Shown: positions 21,985 to 35,489, numbered from the stretch's first letter. The stretch is 64,000 nucleotides of DNA from Adiantum capillus-veneris (GCA_014529385.2 CM043963.1:3353001-3417000); one strand, 5' to 3'. The notes: generated by a model from the sequence alone, not told the origin. Made by a program: numbers and translations.

Positions 21985-22545
21985 TCGGTTCCATCCGTTG
22001 TTGTATAATCAGTGTGGCATTGCACAATGGCCAACTTTTTTCCATTGGGCTCACTAAGGGTTCAATGGCAAAAAATTGGAATTTGTGACGTCCCTAGCCA
22101 TCAAGATGGTGAACGATGTCCATGAAACTTTTAGGGGTAGGGAGTAGAGTGCTTTCATTTCCCCTACAAAGTTGCATGGCCATCTGTTGCCATCTCATCA
22201 GTGTGGCGTTGCACAATTTGCCATTTTTTTTCCATTGGGTTCACTAATGGCCCAATGAAAAAAAATAGGCGTTTGAGCCACCCTTGGTCATCAAGACAAT
22301 TAGTGTTGGCCATGAAACTTTGAAAAGGTGGAGAATAGGGTTTTTTCACTACCCTTGGAAAGTTTTATGGCCATCCATTGTCGTCTCATTGGTGTGGCGC
22401 TGCATAAAGATCAATTTTTTGTCTTTAGGCTCACTCAAGCCCAATGGCAAAAAATTTGCATTCGAGCCATTCCTGGCAATCGAGATAAGGATAGACTCTT
22501 TATTTGCCATGCCAAATCTTTGAAATATATACACTTCATGAGTGA
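21985..22545. repeat. tandem repeat, about 190 bp x 3
   Basis: The block (A/G)GTGTGGC(A/G)TTGCAC recurs at 22011, 22200 and, as GGTGTGGCGCTGCAT, at 22391 (steps of 189 and 191). Each is followed by TTCCATTGGG(C/T)TCACT-like sequence and a CAT(G)GCCATC block. Units are diverged and the last is partial. The period is close to nucleosome or satellite length. Confidence 0.85.
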
Positions 22546-22725
22546 TGTTTGGCATGACAATTTTCTCACATTTTAACATACAAAAGGATGTTGGAAAAAC
22601 CTTTTTTTTTTAATACAAATTGAATAGGAAAAAGGTCCCTTTCATCAGTAAAAAATTCATCGCCAAGGGATTTCGTAAATAGTCCTTGAACGCACATGAT
22701 ATATAGGTTTTACACATAGTGACCT

Positions 22726-22762
22726 CCCCCCGCCCCACCCCACCCCACCCCCCCCCCCCCCC
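22726..22762. repeat. C-rich tract
   Basis: CCCCACCCCACCCC followed by an 18-base C run. It is a potential i-motif/G-quadruplex site on the complementary strand. Shorter C runs occur at 28074-28084, 33037-33049 and 46482-46512. Confidence 0.85.
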
Positions 22763-23116
22763 AATATAAAAGTAAAAGCTACCAAAAGTGAATGAGTCCT
22801 AGGAACATGCATCTCCTCATTGTCGAACACACAAGAATCACTCATTATGTAGACATGTAAGTCTTAGCGTATACGCGCTTTAGTAGGGGCACTTTTCTCC
22901 GATTAGGTTTTTCCTCTGAACATCTAGTGTGAAAGGACACTTTATCTCTTAGGGTTTCTTATGTGTAGCTCTATTTTTATGATATATTATCAATTCAATA
23001 GGTAGAAGATAAACTAAAGAGTTCTAGTGCTCAAGCTCTAGGGCTTCTCCTTCTCCATATTCTCCCTACTTTGTGTTTCTCTTTTTCTTGTGTTTCTTGT
23101 GTCATTGTCTTCAACA

Positions 23117-26100
23117 TTTGGTATCAAAACACAATGATTTCTAGAGCCTCTACTTGTGTTTTTGTGTCCCTGCATGCAATGGCAATTACAAGCAATTTTT
23201 TGGAAATTGTTCATGAAAGTGTCATCAATGTCCTAGCATTATACTTACTAGGTGACTTTGGCTATTTTCCCCCTTTTAAATTTGCTCATGCCCTTAGAAT
23301 TTTGTTCTGAGAAATGTAGCAAAAGATACTCATTGGAGGATGTCAAATTAAGAGGGAGTGTTTTTCTACATATATGCTTCAGATAAACGGTTCTTTTCGG
23401 AAACAGCTTGTCTTAGTTTTGTGAAAAGATCTTGTTTAGAATTTTGTTAGGATTGGAGAGGAGACTTATCAGTCACTGTGGAGATTCTCTTGAGTTTTGT
23501 CTACATCTACAATATGACTAAATCAATAAAAAAAGAGATTTTGGGCTGGTTTATTTCCGAAGATAAATTGAATGGTACCAATTATTCTCTTTGGCATTTT
23601 ATGAAAAAAATGATTCGATTGCTAAAGGGTTGTGGTAATATGCATCTAGAGATAAAATTTACCTAGGTATTGTTGCATTTGCTATGCTTTTATGTGGTGA
23701 AAGTGTGGTACAACTTTTATGTACAGCTTGTACATCTAGTGTGGTACAACTTTTTTGTTGCATTTGCTATGCTTTTATGTGGTGAAAAGTGTGGTACAAC
23801 TTTTGGTGTAGGACCCACACTACTTACTTGAGAGTTGAAGAGATAGGATACTAAAGATGCACAAGCCTTGGTAGTGATTTCTTTAACCATCATACCATAT
23901 ATTGGATCTTACAAGACTTCTCAAAGTGCTTGGGAGATTTTACATGCTATGTTAAGTCAAAGCATGATGCTAGGATCTCAAGGGGTTCATTTACAAAATA
24001 TGTGACTATCACGTGAGAGCAATAGTGTACTATAGTCCCTAAAAATTTACAAATATAAATATAAATAAGATTATTATTATTATATGAATCTAAAAACAAT
24101 TTATACATTTCAAAAGAAAAGGGTTCATTATATTTGTCATAAAATCTAACATCTAATATCTAACCAACCCAAATGATTTTCTCATATTAAATTGATCACT
24201 TAATGTGGGAGAATAAACGGGAACAAGTGTTAAGATATAGACATGTGCTTATAGATCTATCTCAACACAGGGCCAATGGTAAAGGGGCCCAAATGAGAGG
24301 TGGTCTATCAAAGAGCAAGGCTAACAAATGGAGCATAAGACCTTAGGGTTAGCTTCATTGAAGACCTCCAATAATGTGTGTAAAAGGCCTTTGACCTTAG
24401 GTAAGCTAGGGCTGAGCTTGAGGCGCGGGAACCCGACCCAGCTCGAGGTGCTTGTCCTGCTTGTCATGCTTGATGACTAAGGTGCTTGAGGTGCTTGATG
24501 ATTGAGGTGCTTGAGATGCTTGAGGTGTTTAATTATTGAGATGCTTGAGGTGCTTGAGATGCTAAGGTTGCACTTGAGGTGAGAACCCAGCCCAAGCTTA
24601 AAGTGCTTATGAGCCAAGCTTGTGGTGGGAACGGGGCCTATTCATGAGGGGCTTGAGGTGTCAAAAAGTCAAAGATTCAATCCCTACAAGGAGGGGGTGA
24701 GCCCTACATGAGGGGAGATGAGAGAGAACACCCACACACTCACACAAGGCATGCATGGTACAAATAAAGCAAAAGGGATACTTGTCAAGTTCCTCCTCAT
24801 GTTGCCCTCATGGTGTGCCTGAAGCCTATTGGTTGGCCACCCAAGGGGTCCAATAATAATTTATGAGATTTAATTAAATGATTTAGCATTTATCTAGCCC
24901 TCTCTCTCAAAGGGGAAAGGGGAACACTTGTCTCAAGGCTACCCTTGTTTCTTGTAATGCCTCCTGCTTGTGATTGGCTAGGCCTGGAGGGGTCCAATGA
25001 GCTTCAAGCATGAGCTACAAGGGGGGGTCGACCCAAGCAAGCTAGGGGGTTTCTTAGGGGGTATACTCACCCACATACACTCACAAACACTCTCATTGTG
25101 TGCTATGCAAAGTGCAAGAGCTCCCTCTCCTTCTCCAAGCAAGTAGAGGTTGAGAGCCTACACCAACACTCTTGGATATGGAGTGCAAATCCAACCAAGA
25201 GCCATGCTTCAATGCTTAAGCTTGCCATCTCGTTCTTCTTCATTACTATGCTATTATCTACGCTAGCAACAAGAGTTATGATAAGTGAGGAACTAATTCT
25301 TTCTCCTACGAAATGTTTCTTCTTCCTCTTCCCTACCCTCATTCCCTGCTAGCTCTCTCCACCTTCGAAGGTGTTTGAGGTCTTGGGATTGAGGCTTGGG
25401 ATAGTTAAAGCTTTCTTCAAGTTTATGTTATGTTTGTGATGCATGAAGCTTTCCATCTTCATTGCATCACCTAGGTCACAAGGAACACAAAAAGTGTATT
25501 GTAACAAGTCTCTGTTAATGGAAGAAATCATAATACAAATGCCTATTGGAGGGGGGACCGGCTCCACATAAATCCGGTCCTCAACTGTTGTCATGTTCTC
25601 TAAATTCTCTCTCTTGCAAAAGTATTGTTCATGCCAAGTTAGCTAATTTCTATGATTATGTTGCTATCTTCCATTATGTTCACCCGCTATGCTCACAAAG
25701 TCATTTCTCAAAAGTACTCTCATTAATTTCCGCTACTCTCAAATTAAAAAGGCCAATTCCATTACAATATTCTTTGAAAAAATCATACATAAGGGATTTT
25801 TGAAAGGGTTTCAAACATGCACAATATAATAGATTTGGACAAAGTGAAGGCTAGGATAGAGTATTTGAAGAAACAAATCGACATGACTCACATGGAAGAA
25901 TGTGACAATTTGTATGAGCATCTTACAAAGGTCAAGGTACTTTGAGAGCAGCTTCTTAACGTTGATGATTTGATTCTTGACAAGGATATGATTTCAGAAA
26001 CACTCCATTCACTACTATCGGCATATATGACTTTTCAAAAATCTTTGACTTTGTCTATACGAGGTAATTTTCTGTTTGTTTGCTTTGAAGAGTTAGTGGC

Positions 26101-26690
26101 TTTTGCTATTGCAAGAGGAAAATTGATCGGTCGTGAAACACCTCATGATGCAGAGGAGATTGTGCGTGAAGAGCAAGAATCTCTCAATGAAGAAAGAACC
26201 TTGTCTAAGTGGCTCAAGAAACCTTTAGGATAGCAAGTTAGTTGCATCGTTGCCATGAAAAATGCATGATTATACTAGTTTTGACAGAGAGCAAAAGATT
26301 TGGCTTGCATTAGCACTCTTTATTATACGTATGAGCCCAATTCATTTGAAGAGCTCTCAAATGTGATCGATGGAAAGATGTTATATGACAAGAGATTGAT
26401 TCTATTAATAAGATCATGCATGGGGTTTAGTGGACTTGCCTCAAAGGAAGATACGTATTGGTAAAAATAAACCCAAATAGTATTGTTGAAAGGTAAAAAT
26501 AAACCCAAATGGTATTGTTGAAAGGTACAAAGTGAGTCTTGTGGCTAAAGGCTATGCGCAACGAAATGGCATAGATCATGACGAAACCTTTGCTCTTATT
26601 TCTCATGCATCCATAGTTAACTCATTGATTGCAATAGATGCTCATCATGGATGAAAAGTACATCAATTGGATATCAAGATAACAAGACAA
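23117..26690 (+). pseudogene. element D: old copia remnant (PBS, gag pieces, RT piece)
   Basis: TTTGGTATCAAAAC at 23117-23130 looks like a mutated PBS preceded by an LTR-like TTCAACA end at 23116; the LTR start is unclear. Gag pieces follow: KLNGTNYSLWHFMKKM (about 23565-23612) and SQSAWEILHAML (about 23920-23960). After the solo LTR G1, gag resumes at about 25840-26230 (MEECDNLYEHLTKVKVL, then a stop). The RT start is at about 26327 (EPNSFEEL) and 26515-26650 (IVERYKVSLVAKGYAQRNGIDHDETFA). Integrase is absent. Several stops and deletions show it is long dead. Confidence 0.7.
24135..25766. repeat. solo LTR G1 (1632 bp) inside element D
   Basis: It starts TGTCATAAAATC, ends CCATTACA and is flanked by the duplication ATATT at 24130-24134 and 25767-25771. 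It is alignable from end to end with G2 (36648-38245), including GATTTTCTCATATTAAA(T/C)TGATCA near the start and GGGGGGACCGGCTCCA near 25550. There is no internal region. Around 24440-24600 it carries a family-specific run of GGTGCTTGA-like minisatellite copies. Confidence 0.88.
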
Positions 26691-27099
26691 TCAAGTGGTT
26701 TTGTTGTGTAAAGGTCGATCTTTCTTAGGTCGTGCTCTCACAATTCTTTTGCTCTTATTTCTAGCTCAAAACTAGTAAAAAGATTTTGAACTTATACACA
26801 TCCTCACACATACATTTGTCCTTCAATTGCATGAGTTTTTATGACCCTTTTTTTGGTTGTTAATAGTGATGCTAGGGGACAAGAACAAGTTTTTTTATGA
26901 TGCAAGACGAGCATTCGATTACTTTTAGGAGTAGTAAATTGGCACCAAATGAACAGACATATTCTTATGGCAAGGATTTACTCATTATTTATGCTTTTGG
27001 TCTTTGAAAACATTATTGAATGGGTTTTGATTTTCTTGTCTCCCATAAAGGCATAAGGTTTAAGCTTATTCAACTCCACCTAGATACGTTCTCTTGGAA
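26691..27099. other. no gene recognised
   Basis: AT-rich sequence between element D and the family C derivative; nothing supportable. Confidence 0.5.
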
Positions 27100-28722
27100 A
27101 GAGAGTTGCAGGGAAACACGTACAGCTTGGAGAAGACAAAGGAAGCTCAAGGAACACAACAGAGAGTAGCTTCTCACAAGACAATGCCTTCGTGAAAAGA
27201 TTTGCAAGGTTGTCATGTGTTGGCACATAAGCCAAGCTAATCTCTTTTGTTGAGAGTCTATCGCTCACATAGTAGTAATGCACCTCAATGTGCTTTGTGC
27301 AAGCATGAAAAATTGAGATCCTCGCAACTACGAATGTGCTCTGACTATCAATGTAGATGATGTTGGCAGTGTCCTGTCCAACACCCAAATCAACCATAAG
27401 GCATCTGACCCATCCACACTCAACCGCAGCTATGAAGACTGTCCTATACACATCCTCACAACTCGAAGTGGCCACAATAGGTTGCTTCTTGCTCAACCAT
27501 GATATGTGTGAACTATCGAGCATGAAACAAAAATCACTCGTGGACACTCCCGTGTCATAATAACCAACCCAATTTGAGCATGAAAAACCATGTAAATCTT
27601 GCGGCAATGATCCCCCATTGGGATAAAATTAACCAAGATGTAAAGTGCCACTCAAGTAACAAAAGATCCGCTCGAAAACATGCCAATGCTTTCAGTACTG
27701 TAACCAAAAAAATGCATTTTACAGCCTTATCATCCAATTTTTTGCACTACGTTTGTGGCATCAAAGCATCATCCAAACAACCAAAAATGTGCATATGATC
27801 AATAGATGGCTTTCTATCATGCCGTGTTTAATAAGGAGTCATAGAGTACAACGCTTTGTAGGACACCTGTTAAGTACATTAGCAGTACACATGATGGCCT
27901 CAAGCCAAAACGAATGTGGAAAAGCTTGACTCTTGACCATATCTTGTGCCATCTCTGCAAGTGACCTGTTTTTCCTTTCAGCAACACCATTTTGTTGAGG
28001 TATATATGGCAGTGTACATTGGTGTTTTATCCCACAACTAGACAGAAATGCATTAAATTCATAAGACATATACCCCCCCCCCCCATCTAAACCAAGGGTG
28101 ACCATAGTACATTTAGAAAAATTTTCAGCCATAGCCAAAAATTTCTTGAAGAGCATAAACACTTTGGGCTTAGCTTTAAGCGGATACGCTCATGCATGCC
28201 TTGATCAATGATTAATGAAAGTCACAAAGTATAGGTAATTGCCTAAGGACAGAGTTTGCATAGGCCCACAAACATCACTATGCACAAGTTGCAACCTGGA
28301 TGTAGCCCTTAGTGAACCGTCCTTTGGAAACTAAGCATTGCATGTTACCCAAAATATAGCCTTCACAAACATGCTTCATGCATACTTCAAGAGGCAGCAA
28401 AGAAGCAACCATATCAGATTTCTATAAACTCAACAAACTGGCAAAATTCAGCTGCCCAAATTGTGCATGCCAAAGTTTTGCATATGAAATAGCCTTTGAA
28501 TCTACAACTGCATTTGCAAAATTCTACCCGCACTTGTCGTACAAAGTTTGTTGGCTATGCTAGCGACTAAGCCTTGGGCGACTAAGCCCTCGAGGACGCA
28601 ACCTGCTCTCATTTTTATTGTTGGAAATAGGGTTGCAGAAACACACACAGCTTGGACAAGACGAAGGAAGCTCAAGGCATACAACACAGATTAGTATTGC
28701 TTAGTGCACAATCTTAGCCTCA
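27100..28722 (-). mobile_element. deletion derivative of the element C family
   Basis: It is collinear with element C but with three blocks missing. An LTR piece (27100-27168) runs straight into the RNase H end (27170-27607: SKKQPIVATSSCEDVYRT, KHIEVHYYYVSDRLS). At about 27690 it jumps over nearly all of the RT to the integrase end (27690-28165: LPYIPQQNGVAERKNRSLAEMAQ). It continues through the protease/GAG-pre-integrase region, and at about 28550 jumps over the gag to the leader. The right LTR starts TGTTGGAAATAGGG at 28619. Point stops and frameshifts occur throughout, and the PBS is degraded. Confidence 0.88.
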
Positions 28723-29280
28723 TTGTATATCTGTATCTTTGTGGTTGAAAGCAGGTTGCTTGTTGAGCGAAATCTCCAAAGATTTAGGTCGAGTTTCCTC
28801 TGCTATTAATTCCTCCTCCGATTACTCCACAAGATACTCAATAGGTGGATCCAAAAGTATGGAATGTGATATTACTTCCAAAGAATTTAAGTTGATATCA
28901 CACGAAGATTTATTGTTTGAAAGGGTTTTTGGTGGGTTTCACACTTCTTTTGGTGGCAATAGTAAATGAAGAAGATAAATAGTCAAGTGGTAAAATTATT
29001 GAGTATTTACCTAGATTTGGTGAGTTCAAGAGAGGTTCAAGGCCCCCTCTCTTGAAAGATTTTGAGGGGTCCTACACATTTTGTGCCAATTGCAGACCAA
29101 TAGTAGCCATTGGTGTCTTTGAGTGCCAATGTTACCTTTGAGTGCTAATTATGGTATACCAAGGTCTATGCCTTGATCATAGGGCTTAAGGCGGGGTGTT
29201 GCAGTATGTACTTTGGTTGGATAAGGGAGATCTTGCATGCAGTATGCTATTGTCCAAATTTCTTCTTTTGTTGTGCTTGA
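28723..29280. other. no gene recognised
   Basis: No coding or repeat signal that I can support. Confidence 0.45.
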
Positions 29281-29485
29281 GCTTTGATACCATAGTTGTG
29301 TGGGGCAATATGCAAACACATCACATACTCTGCACAAAGAGCACATATAAACAGAGTTGGGAGACAGAGTAGACAATGCACACAAACTGGGTCCAATCTA
29401 CCTCATTGTGCGAGTGAGCTCCTCCCTCGTGCATGTGTTTGATTATGTAGTTAACTCAAAAACTAAAAAGGAGAGCTATATTACA
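29281..29485 (-). repeat. decayed LTR with PBS (family H, copy 2)
   Basis: Minus-strand TGGTATCAAAGC (29281-29292) is a one-base variant of the Met PBS. The adjoining sequence shares with 20841-21290 the block ACTGGGT(C/G)CAATCT(A/C)CC and the (T/C)TCCCTC(G/T)TGCA(C/T)GT block. It is truncated. Confidence 0.5.
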
Positions 29486-31474
29486 GTTCAGATCAAATGT
29501 AAGCAACTTTATTCAAAATAGAGGTTGCAAGTTTTAAAAGGGGTTTCTTATGCACTAAGAGCTAAACGGAATTTGCTACATGTAGAGACTATCCAAAGTG
29601 AATGATTCTTTGTAATCTATATCTATTCACATATCAATGAGATATTAGACCGCCCTCAAAAATACACATCAATGACATATTAGGCCATAGTTCTTGCAGA
29701 CGAAACATTCAAGGTGCACATTTTTTGACAAAAATCAATATTCAATTCATAGCAATCATAACAACAATACCCATCCATGCGAAATGAAAATTTGGTTTGG
29801 TGTTTTGTCCCTTTTACTTCCATGTACTCCCTACATATGTCCCTTTAAAGCTCCTTTCAATGGGCCATAGCTCTTTGATCTCCACTCTTACTTCCTTATT
29901 AGCTACTATGTTTATATGCCCTCTTCAATATTATAATCTTCGAAAATAATATTGCATAACCCTCCATTAGTGTGGTTAGTACTTGCGATAGGATTTGACA
30001 TCTAAGCTGCCCTTCTTAGAGCATTTGTCTTGTCGAATGAAGGTCAAAATTTTATATAGTTCGTTCATTAGAAGGGCTTGTTTAACAATTTCCCTTCTAT
30101 AAGATGAGGAATAAAAAATTAGGGTATTTGACAATGGAACAGGAGTAGATGAAGATGCCCATCTGATGATTCAAAGAACACAAACATGTTATAGCATTGA
30201 AAATGTAAAGGTAGTATGTAATGAAAATTGACTTGTAAATTTTATTGTATTTTGTCACTAGAAGGGGAAAATGGAATTATGCCCTTAGACAGTAGGGAAT
30301 GGTGCTACTACCCAAGTGCCCATCTTTTGAAAGAATAGGGGTCCCTGCAAATCCTAACACTGGTTACCTCCATTCATTTAACCTCGCAGAGTTTTATTGA
30401 GACAAAGGAAGATTTTACCTAGCGCCTATTGGACTCCAATCCACAAATCACCGTACATCAATTATCCTCTCAAGATGTGTGTTCAAAGATCTGTCACTTG
30501 CTCATCTTTGTCATCGCGTCATAAGAACATGGTCTAGAACACAGCAAGCACATATTAGATGCAAAGAAATGTTGGAATAGACTTGCAAAAAGAAATGTTC
30601 TGATAACTTAAACTTGACCATAACGAGGCAAGCATACAACAAATCGAGGAAAAATCATAAGAGCTGCCGATCACAAAGACAAAGGAATATCAAGATTTAC
30701 AGTTGAGATGCCTCACTTCGGTCTCAACATCGAACTCGACAAACTCCTCAATGTTTACAAGATATTTGGAGATAAGATAATGTCCCAAATCAAGGATATA
30801 AGAAAAATAAGGCTATATAAGCCGATGACAAGTTCACATGGCACTTTGATAAGGATTATATTAATAAAGACCTTGAAAAACACAAAATCCTTCATATAAA
30901 ACTGGGAAACAATCATGTGAGAAATAAAATCGAGCACATTGTTCCAATTTAGGCTAATGTTTTCCGTAAAAAGGCAGTAATACGCATAATGACAATGCGA
31001 GGCAACCGGGCACACCTCAAGTGGTAGTCAGAAGAACAATAAGATTATCACATAGACAAAAAAGAACAATGTCTGCTTCCACGGACATGCAGCCCACAAG
31101 GAGACATTGATATGTGAGAAAAACAAGTACGAGTCTACTCCTTAACTTGCATAAGAAACTCAAAGGATATACATAGGTTTTACTAAAGACTATGAAGCTA
31201 TGAGAAAAGATTTCATATTCACGAAATCATGTGTTTTTTTTGCGTGATGACAATGTTGAGTAACAAAACTCTCAATTCACAACTCTTTAAGTTCACACAA
31301 AATGATCATGTGACATAAAGGCTACCAGATGGTCCAGTCACTCTTGCCCACCGATATAAACCCCTGGCCTGTCGAGGCCCTTCGGGCAACATCGGGGGTC
31401 ATCGGGGCTACATCAAGTGTCCGACAAAAGTGATATGTAGGTCAAAAAAAAAAAAGCAAAATAGCATAAAATTG
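29486..31474. other. no gene recognised
   Basis: Nearly 2 kb of AT-rich sequence without recognisable coding, repeat or RNA features. Confidence 0.45.
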
Positions 31475-32080
31475 GTGTAATGATGACGAGTGCTCCATTT
31501 CAACAATAGAAATGAGCGTCAAACACTTGCACCACCTAAACCCTCCACGAGGATACTTCCTACCCAAACTTGTTTCCAAGAGACGCATAGACACCCATAG
31601 GAGGTAACTAATTGTAAAATACAAGTTTGTGTAGTGATGAGGAGCGCTTCATTCCAACAATAGAAATGAGTCCCAAACACTTGCACCACTTAAACCCTCT
31701 GTGAGAATGCTTCCTACCGAGTGCTGCTTCCAACCGGATAGTAGACACTCATGGGAGGTAACTAGTCGTAAAATACAAATATGCTAGTGTAGTGATGGGG
31801 AACACTCCATTCCAACGATAGAAATGAGCCCGAAGCCCTAAACCATCCATGAGAATGCTCCCTACTCAAACCTGTTTCCAAGCGCGGATAGACACCCAAG
31901 GGAGGTAACAAGACATAAACTACAAGTATTTTGGTGTAGTGATGAGGAGTGCTCCATTGCAACGATAGAAATGATCCCCAAGCACTTAAACCCTCTGCGA
32001 GAATGCGCCATACCTGAACCTGCTTCCGAACGAATAGACACCTTAGGGAGGTAACTCGTCGTGGCAATTCTTACTAGAAA
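31475..32080. repeat. tandem repeat, about 154 bp x 4
   Basis: The opening GTGTAGTGATGAGGAGTGCT (or a variant) recurs at 31475, 31629, 31787 and 31934 (steps 154, 158, 147). Each unit carries TTCCAACAATAGAAATGA, ACTTAAACCCTC and GGGAGGTAACT-like blocks. Divergence is moderate, so this is an old array. Confidence 0.88.
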
Positions 32081-32223
32081 AAACAGGTGCAAAAAAATTA
32101 CATGATAAAGCTCAAGGCTAAACCTTAAATTCTAGCTCTAGTGAGGACTCTAGAGAGTGAAGATGGGACATTGTTTATATAGGCCCCTCCAAATATGATG
32201 CGTCTTTAAACATTTGGAGGAAA

Positions 32224-32435
32224 TGTCGAGCCCACCAATATCAGGTCAATGGTAGGACCGGGGCAGCAGACCAAGGACCAAGGGCCAGGGACTGAATGGC
32301 TCAGTACGGCTAGGAGCCGAGGGCCAGGCATGCCTTAAGGGGTTCTACTTGCAAGGCCCAAGGGCTATAAGTAGGGAGGCTGGGAGGAGAACCACATGCC
32401 AGTCTACCATTTGGCCTTTCACTGATATCAGAGCT
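32224..32435 (+). repeat. LTR plus altered PBS (family I, copy 1)
   Basis: About 198 bp, TGTCGAGCCCACC to TTTCA at 32421, then CTGATATCAGAGCTC, close to the Met PBS with G to A in the third base. The central part (GGGACTGAATGGCT, GGAGCCGAGGGCCA, GGGCTATAAGTAGGGAGG, GAACCACATGCCA) matches 48881-49053. GGCTATAAGTAG is a plausible TATA region near 32363. Confidence 0.7.
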
Positions 32436-32501
32436 CAGGGGAGGGAGGGGCTATGGAGGAAGTGGGAACCTTGCATGGTGTTGCATGCTTGCTTTCACTC
32501 A

Positions 32502-32508
32502 CTCTCTC

Positions 32509-32604
<96 letters not shown>
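32502..32604. repeat. (CT)n microsatellite
   Basis: About 100 bp of CT with one CCC interruption near 32518, located in what would be the leader after the family I PBS. Confidence 0.96.
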
Positions 32605-32606
<2 letters not shown>

Positions 32607-35455
32607 GAAGTTCCATGGAGACAAGCGTGGGCAAGGGCCTTGGGAAGAACAGGGCCGTGGAGTTCTTGGCATGAACTTGCATGCTACATGCAAACCTTGT
32701 GTGAAGCTCGGCGTGTGCAGGCTTTCAAAAAACACGACACGTGACTATGGAATTCATGCGGGAGCAAACCCTTACAAGGAGGGAGAAGCTAGGCAGAGGT
32801 TGCCCGTTTACAATGCAAACGCAGCCAAAAACGTGCGTGCGAACCTGTTGGAGGGTTCTCGCTTCATTGCGCTCTTCAACCGAGCCCTGTATCGGCCAGG
32901 ACGAGTGCAACTTCATCTCCTGCGCTACCGAAGCTCATCGCCATGGCTTAGCTTCAATTTTTTTCACATGTGGCCATCCAAGGGGAGGGCCATTTGGTAA
33001 TTAAACATTGAAGGGAGCATGCCCATCTCGGCACACCCCCCCCCCCCCCATTGTATGCATGTGCTTAGCAATAGTTCAAGAACTGATGCGACGGCCTCCA
33101 TGTACGTAACAGCAGTAATGGAATTGTACGTAGCAGCAGTACTAGAATTGTTTTGCAAATCTATGATTCCGAGGGTACCAATTTTGGGCGTCCTCCCCTG
33201 CTGAGAAACAAATTCCATGAGAGAAAGCCAGGCTGAAATCCGTAGCCAAGAAATCGATGGTCACCTTGAATTTTGACTCCGGTTCATGGGGATATTTACC
33301 TTGATATTCTACAGAAGATCATCAAAAATCGCATAAGGAGTCGATGGTGAAGAAAGTGCTTGACCTCGGATAGGGACACGAACGGATTATCAGGTTTGCA
33401 ATTTCACGTTCTTGCAATTTTCATAGCTTTATGTATACAATTGTATTGCAAGGGTATGTTATTATGTTAATCTCGGCCATGGTGCCCTGAGAATTTTCCT
33501 ACGGGTCCAGTATGACCAAGGTCAACATATTACATCCAATTTTGGTAGTCATTACCATGATTTGGACTAAGGAGCACGGCTCCGATAGAGATAACCTCTA
33601 CACGGGTTTCCACGAGGCATGGTTGTCTCGTAGTAGAGGCAACTCGGGCATGGCATGTGCCTTATAAGGCAACGGTGATTGGCAAGGCCGATCATAAATA
33701 CAATTCTCAGAAGCAGGCAATCAGAACTAGTGAAGTTGAATCCATTGTCGGCCATGTCTATTGAACCAAACATTAGTTTCTGGAAAATCATTTCTCGATT
33801 TTCTTCCTGCTGGCAACTCATTTGATTCTTCCGGCGGCAAGCTTCGTCGGCAGGTGTACTTAATGAGGTACGCATTTGATTTTTGTTTATTGAGCATGTG
33901 CTTGATAACTATGGTATGCAACGGGCGTCTACGATTGATCACGGATATCACTCATAGACTCAAGTATATACGAGATGCACATACTTTGCACATATAATTC
34001 TATCTTTCCAGCAGGTTTACAAGTAGACAAGGTTTATATTTTGTGAATGATCGACACGGTCGACTTTCTTTTGCTTTGACATCTGTTTGTTAGCATAAAT
34101 ATCCTTTAGATATGAGCTATCAAGACCTCCATAAGTTGTTAAGGGAAGCAAGGCTTCCAGTTCAGCATCTTCCATTGAGATTTTCCCATCTGGCTTATGC
34201 TATGAGTATAAAAACTTGGAGGAATTTGCCAGTTTGTCTGCGTGTTATTTCATTACATGCAACGAGGGTGTATATGATATATGCGACAACATGTGCCTTG
34301 TGCAGCAGCTATGGCTAGGAGCCATCTTCCAGCAAGTTTGTCCTTCAAAATTTCACGACAACTGGTTCCAGCAGGAAGCCCAGGTTGGACAATCCTTAAG
34401 TTCTTCTTATTTTTCCATGTTTACATCTTTGCTTGGCAATTACTGTTTTTGTGCAAACCAAAGTGCTTTGACAATTTAATACGAAGCAAGGCTTCTCACT
34501 TGTGCCAAGATATTGTCCAGTGACTTGGAATCAAGAGGCATTTGCACACAAGTTTGGAGAAACTGGTAAAATAGGGAATATCACCTCACAAACTCCCTAC
34601 CAATATCGACTGTGCAAGGCACATCTGATTTTGGCTCTCACGTTTGAGGCCGTTATTCTCACCAAGGGCTTATCACTCTGCATGCAAGGCATGCTAGCCA
34701 GGTGGAATGACCTTCACCACTTTTTGGTTTAAGCTTCCGCTATAACACCAGACACTTTGTCAAGGACAAGATAAGTTCTGGGTTGTTTAACATGATTTTT
34801 GGGTTGTTGTCCAAACACAACAACACTAAAAAGACCCTAAAACTTGGACTTCATTCAAAGGCAAAGTGCTATCATTAAGTCACATTGGTGTCGTCACAAC
34901 CACATACACGGTAGGTGGGTCAGTCTATGACTTGTTTGTGTTTTTTTTTACCTTTCTCGATGAAAGTCATAGCAAAAAAATATTGCAATCTTATAGGATA
35001 AGATGCACGTTAGGCATAAGATGCACACGAGCATGGCAATCAACTATACACGTCATAGTCATTTAAGGAAAGCTCCTTAGCCCAGCATGCTCTCTTTCTC
35101 TCTCTCTTCTTTCTTTCTTGAAGAATAATGGCAAGTTTTTCAGAATCTTTTGATACATGTTTTTCTCGTGAGTCAGCCTGAGCCAAGATGCTCTAACTCT
35201 AAGCTAGAACGTGGCAAGACGCCACCCAAATTAGTCTTCATCGGTTTGTCGATTGAACACTAATTTCCATAAGGGCTATGAACCACACACGTTGGCTAAG
35301 ATTCCTGGTCACAGATCTTGGGTAAACAGATCTCGGGTAAGACCCAACTGTTGGCATTCCTTGGGTGATTGTTCTCCAACTTAAACAGACCTACCCAGTG
35401 GACTCCCCATCGGTGTTAATGGTCAAGCAAGAGTCTTGCCATTACATATGGGTAT
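32605..35455. other. no gene recognised
   Basis: Short open frames without features I recognise. The region around 33290-33350 faintly resembles an F-box opening in one frame (LDILQKIIKNRIRSRW), but there is no start or continuation. Confidence 0.4.
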
Positions 35456-35489
35456 CATTAGGATATATATGAACCTTGCATGGGCCTTG
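35456..35489 (+). repeat. left terminal inverted repeat (outer part)
   Basis: 34 bp matching the reverse complement of 46641-46674 at 27 positions by my alignment; the match weakens but persists inward. Confidence 0.5.

Noticed and set aside
33280-33360. F-box gene start
   Set aside because: Only about 16 residues look F-box-like, in one frame, with no start codon, continuation or splice support.
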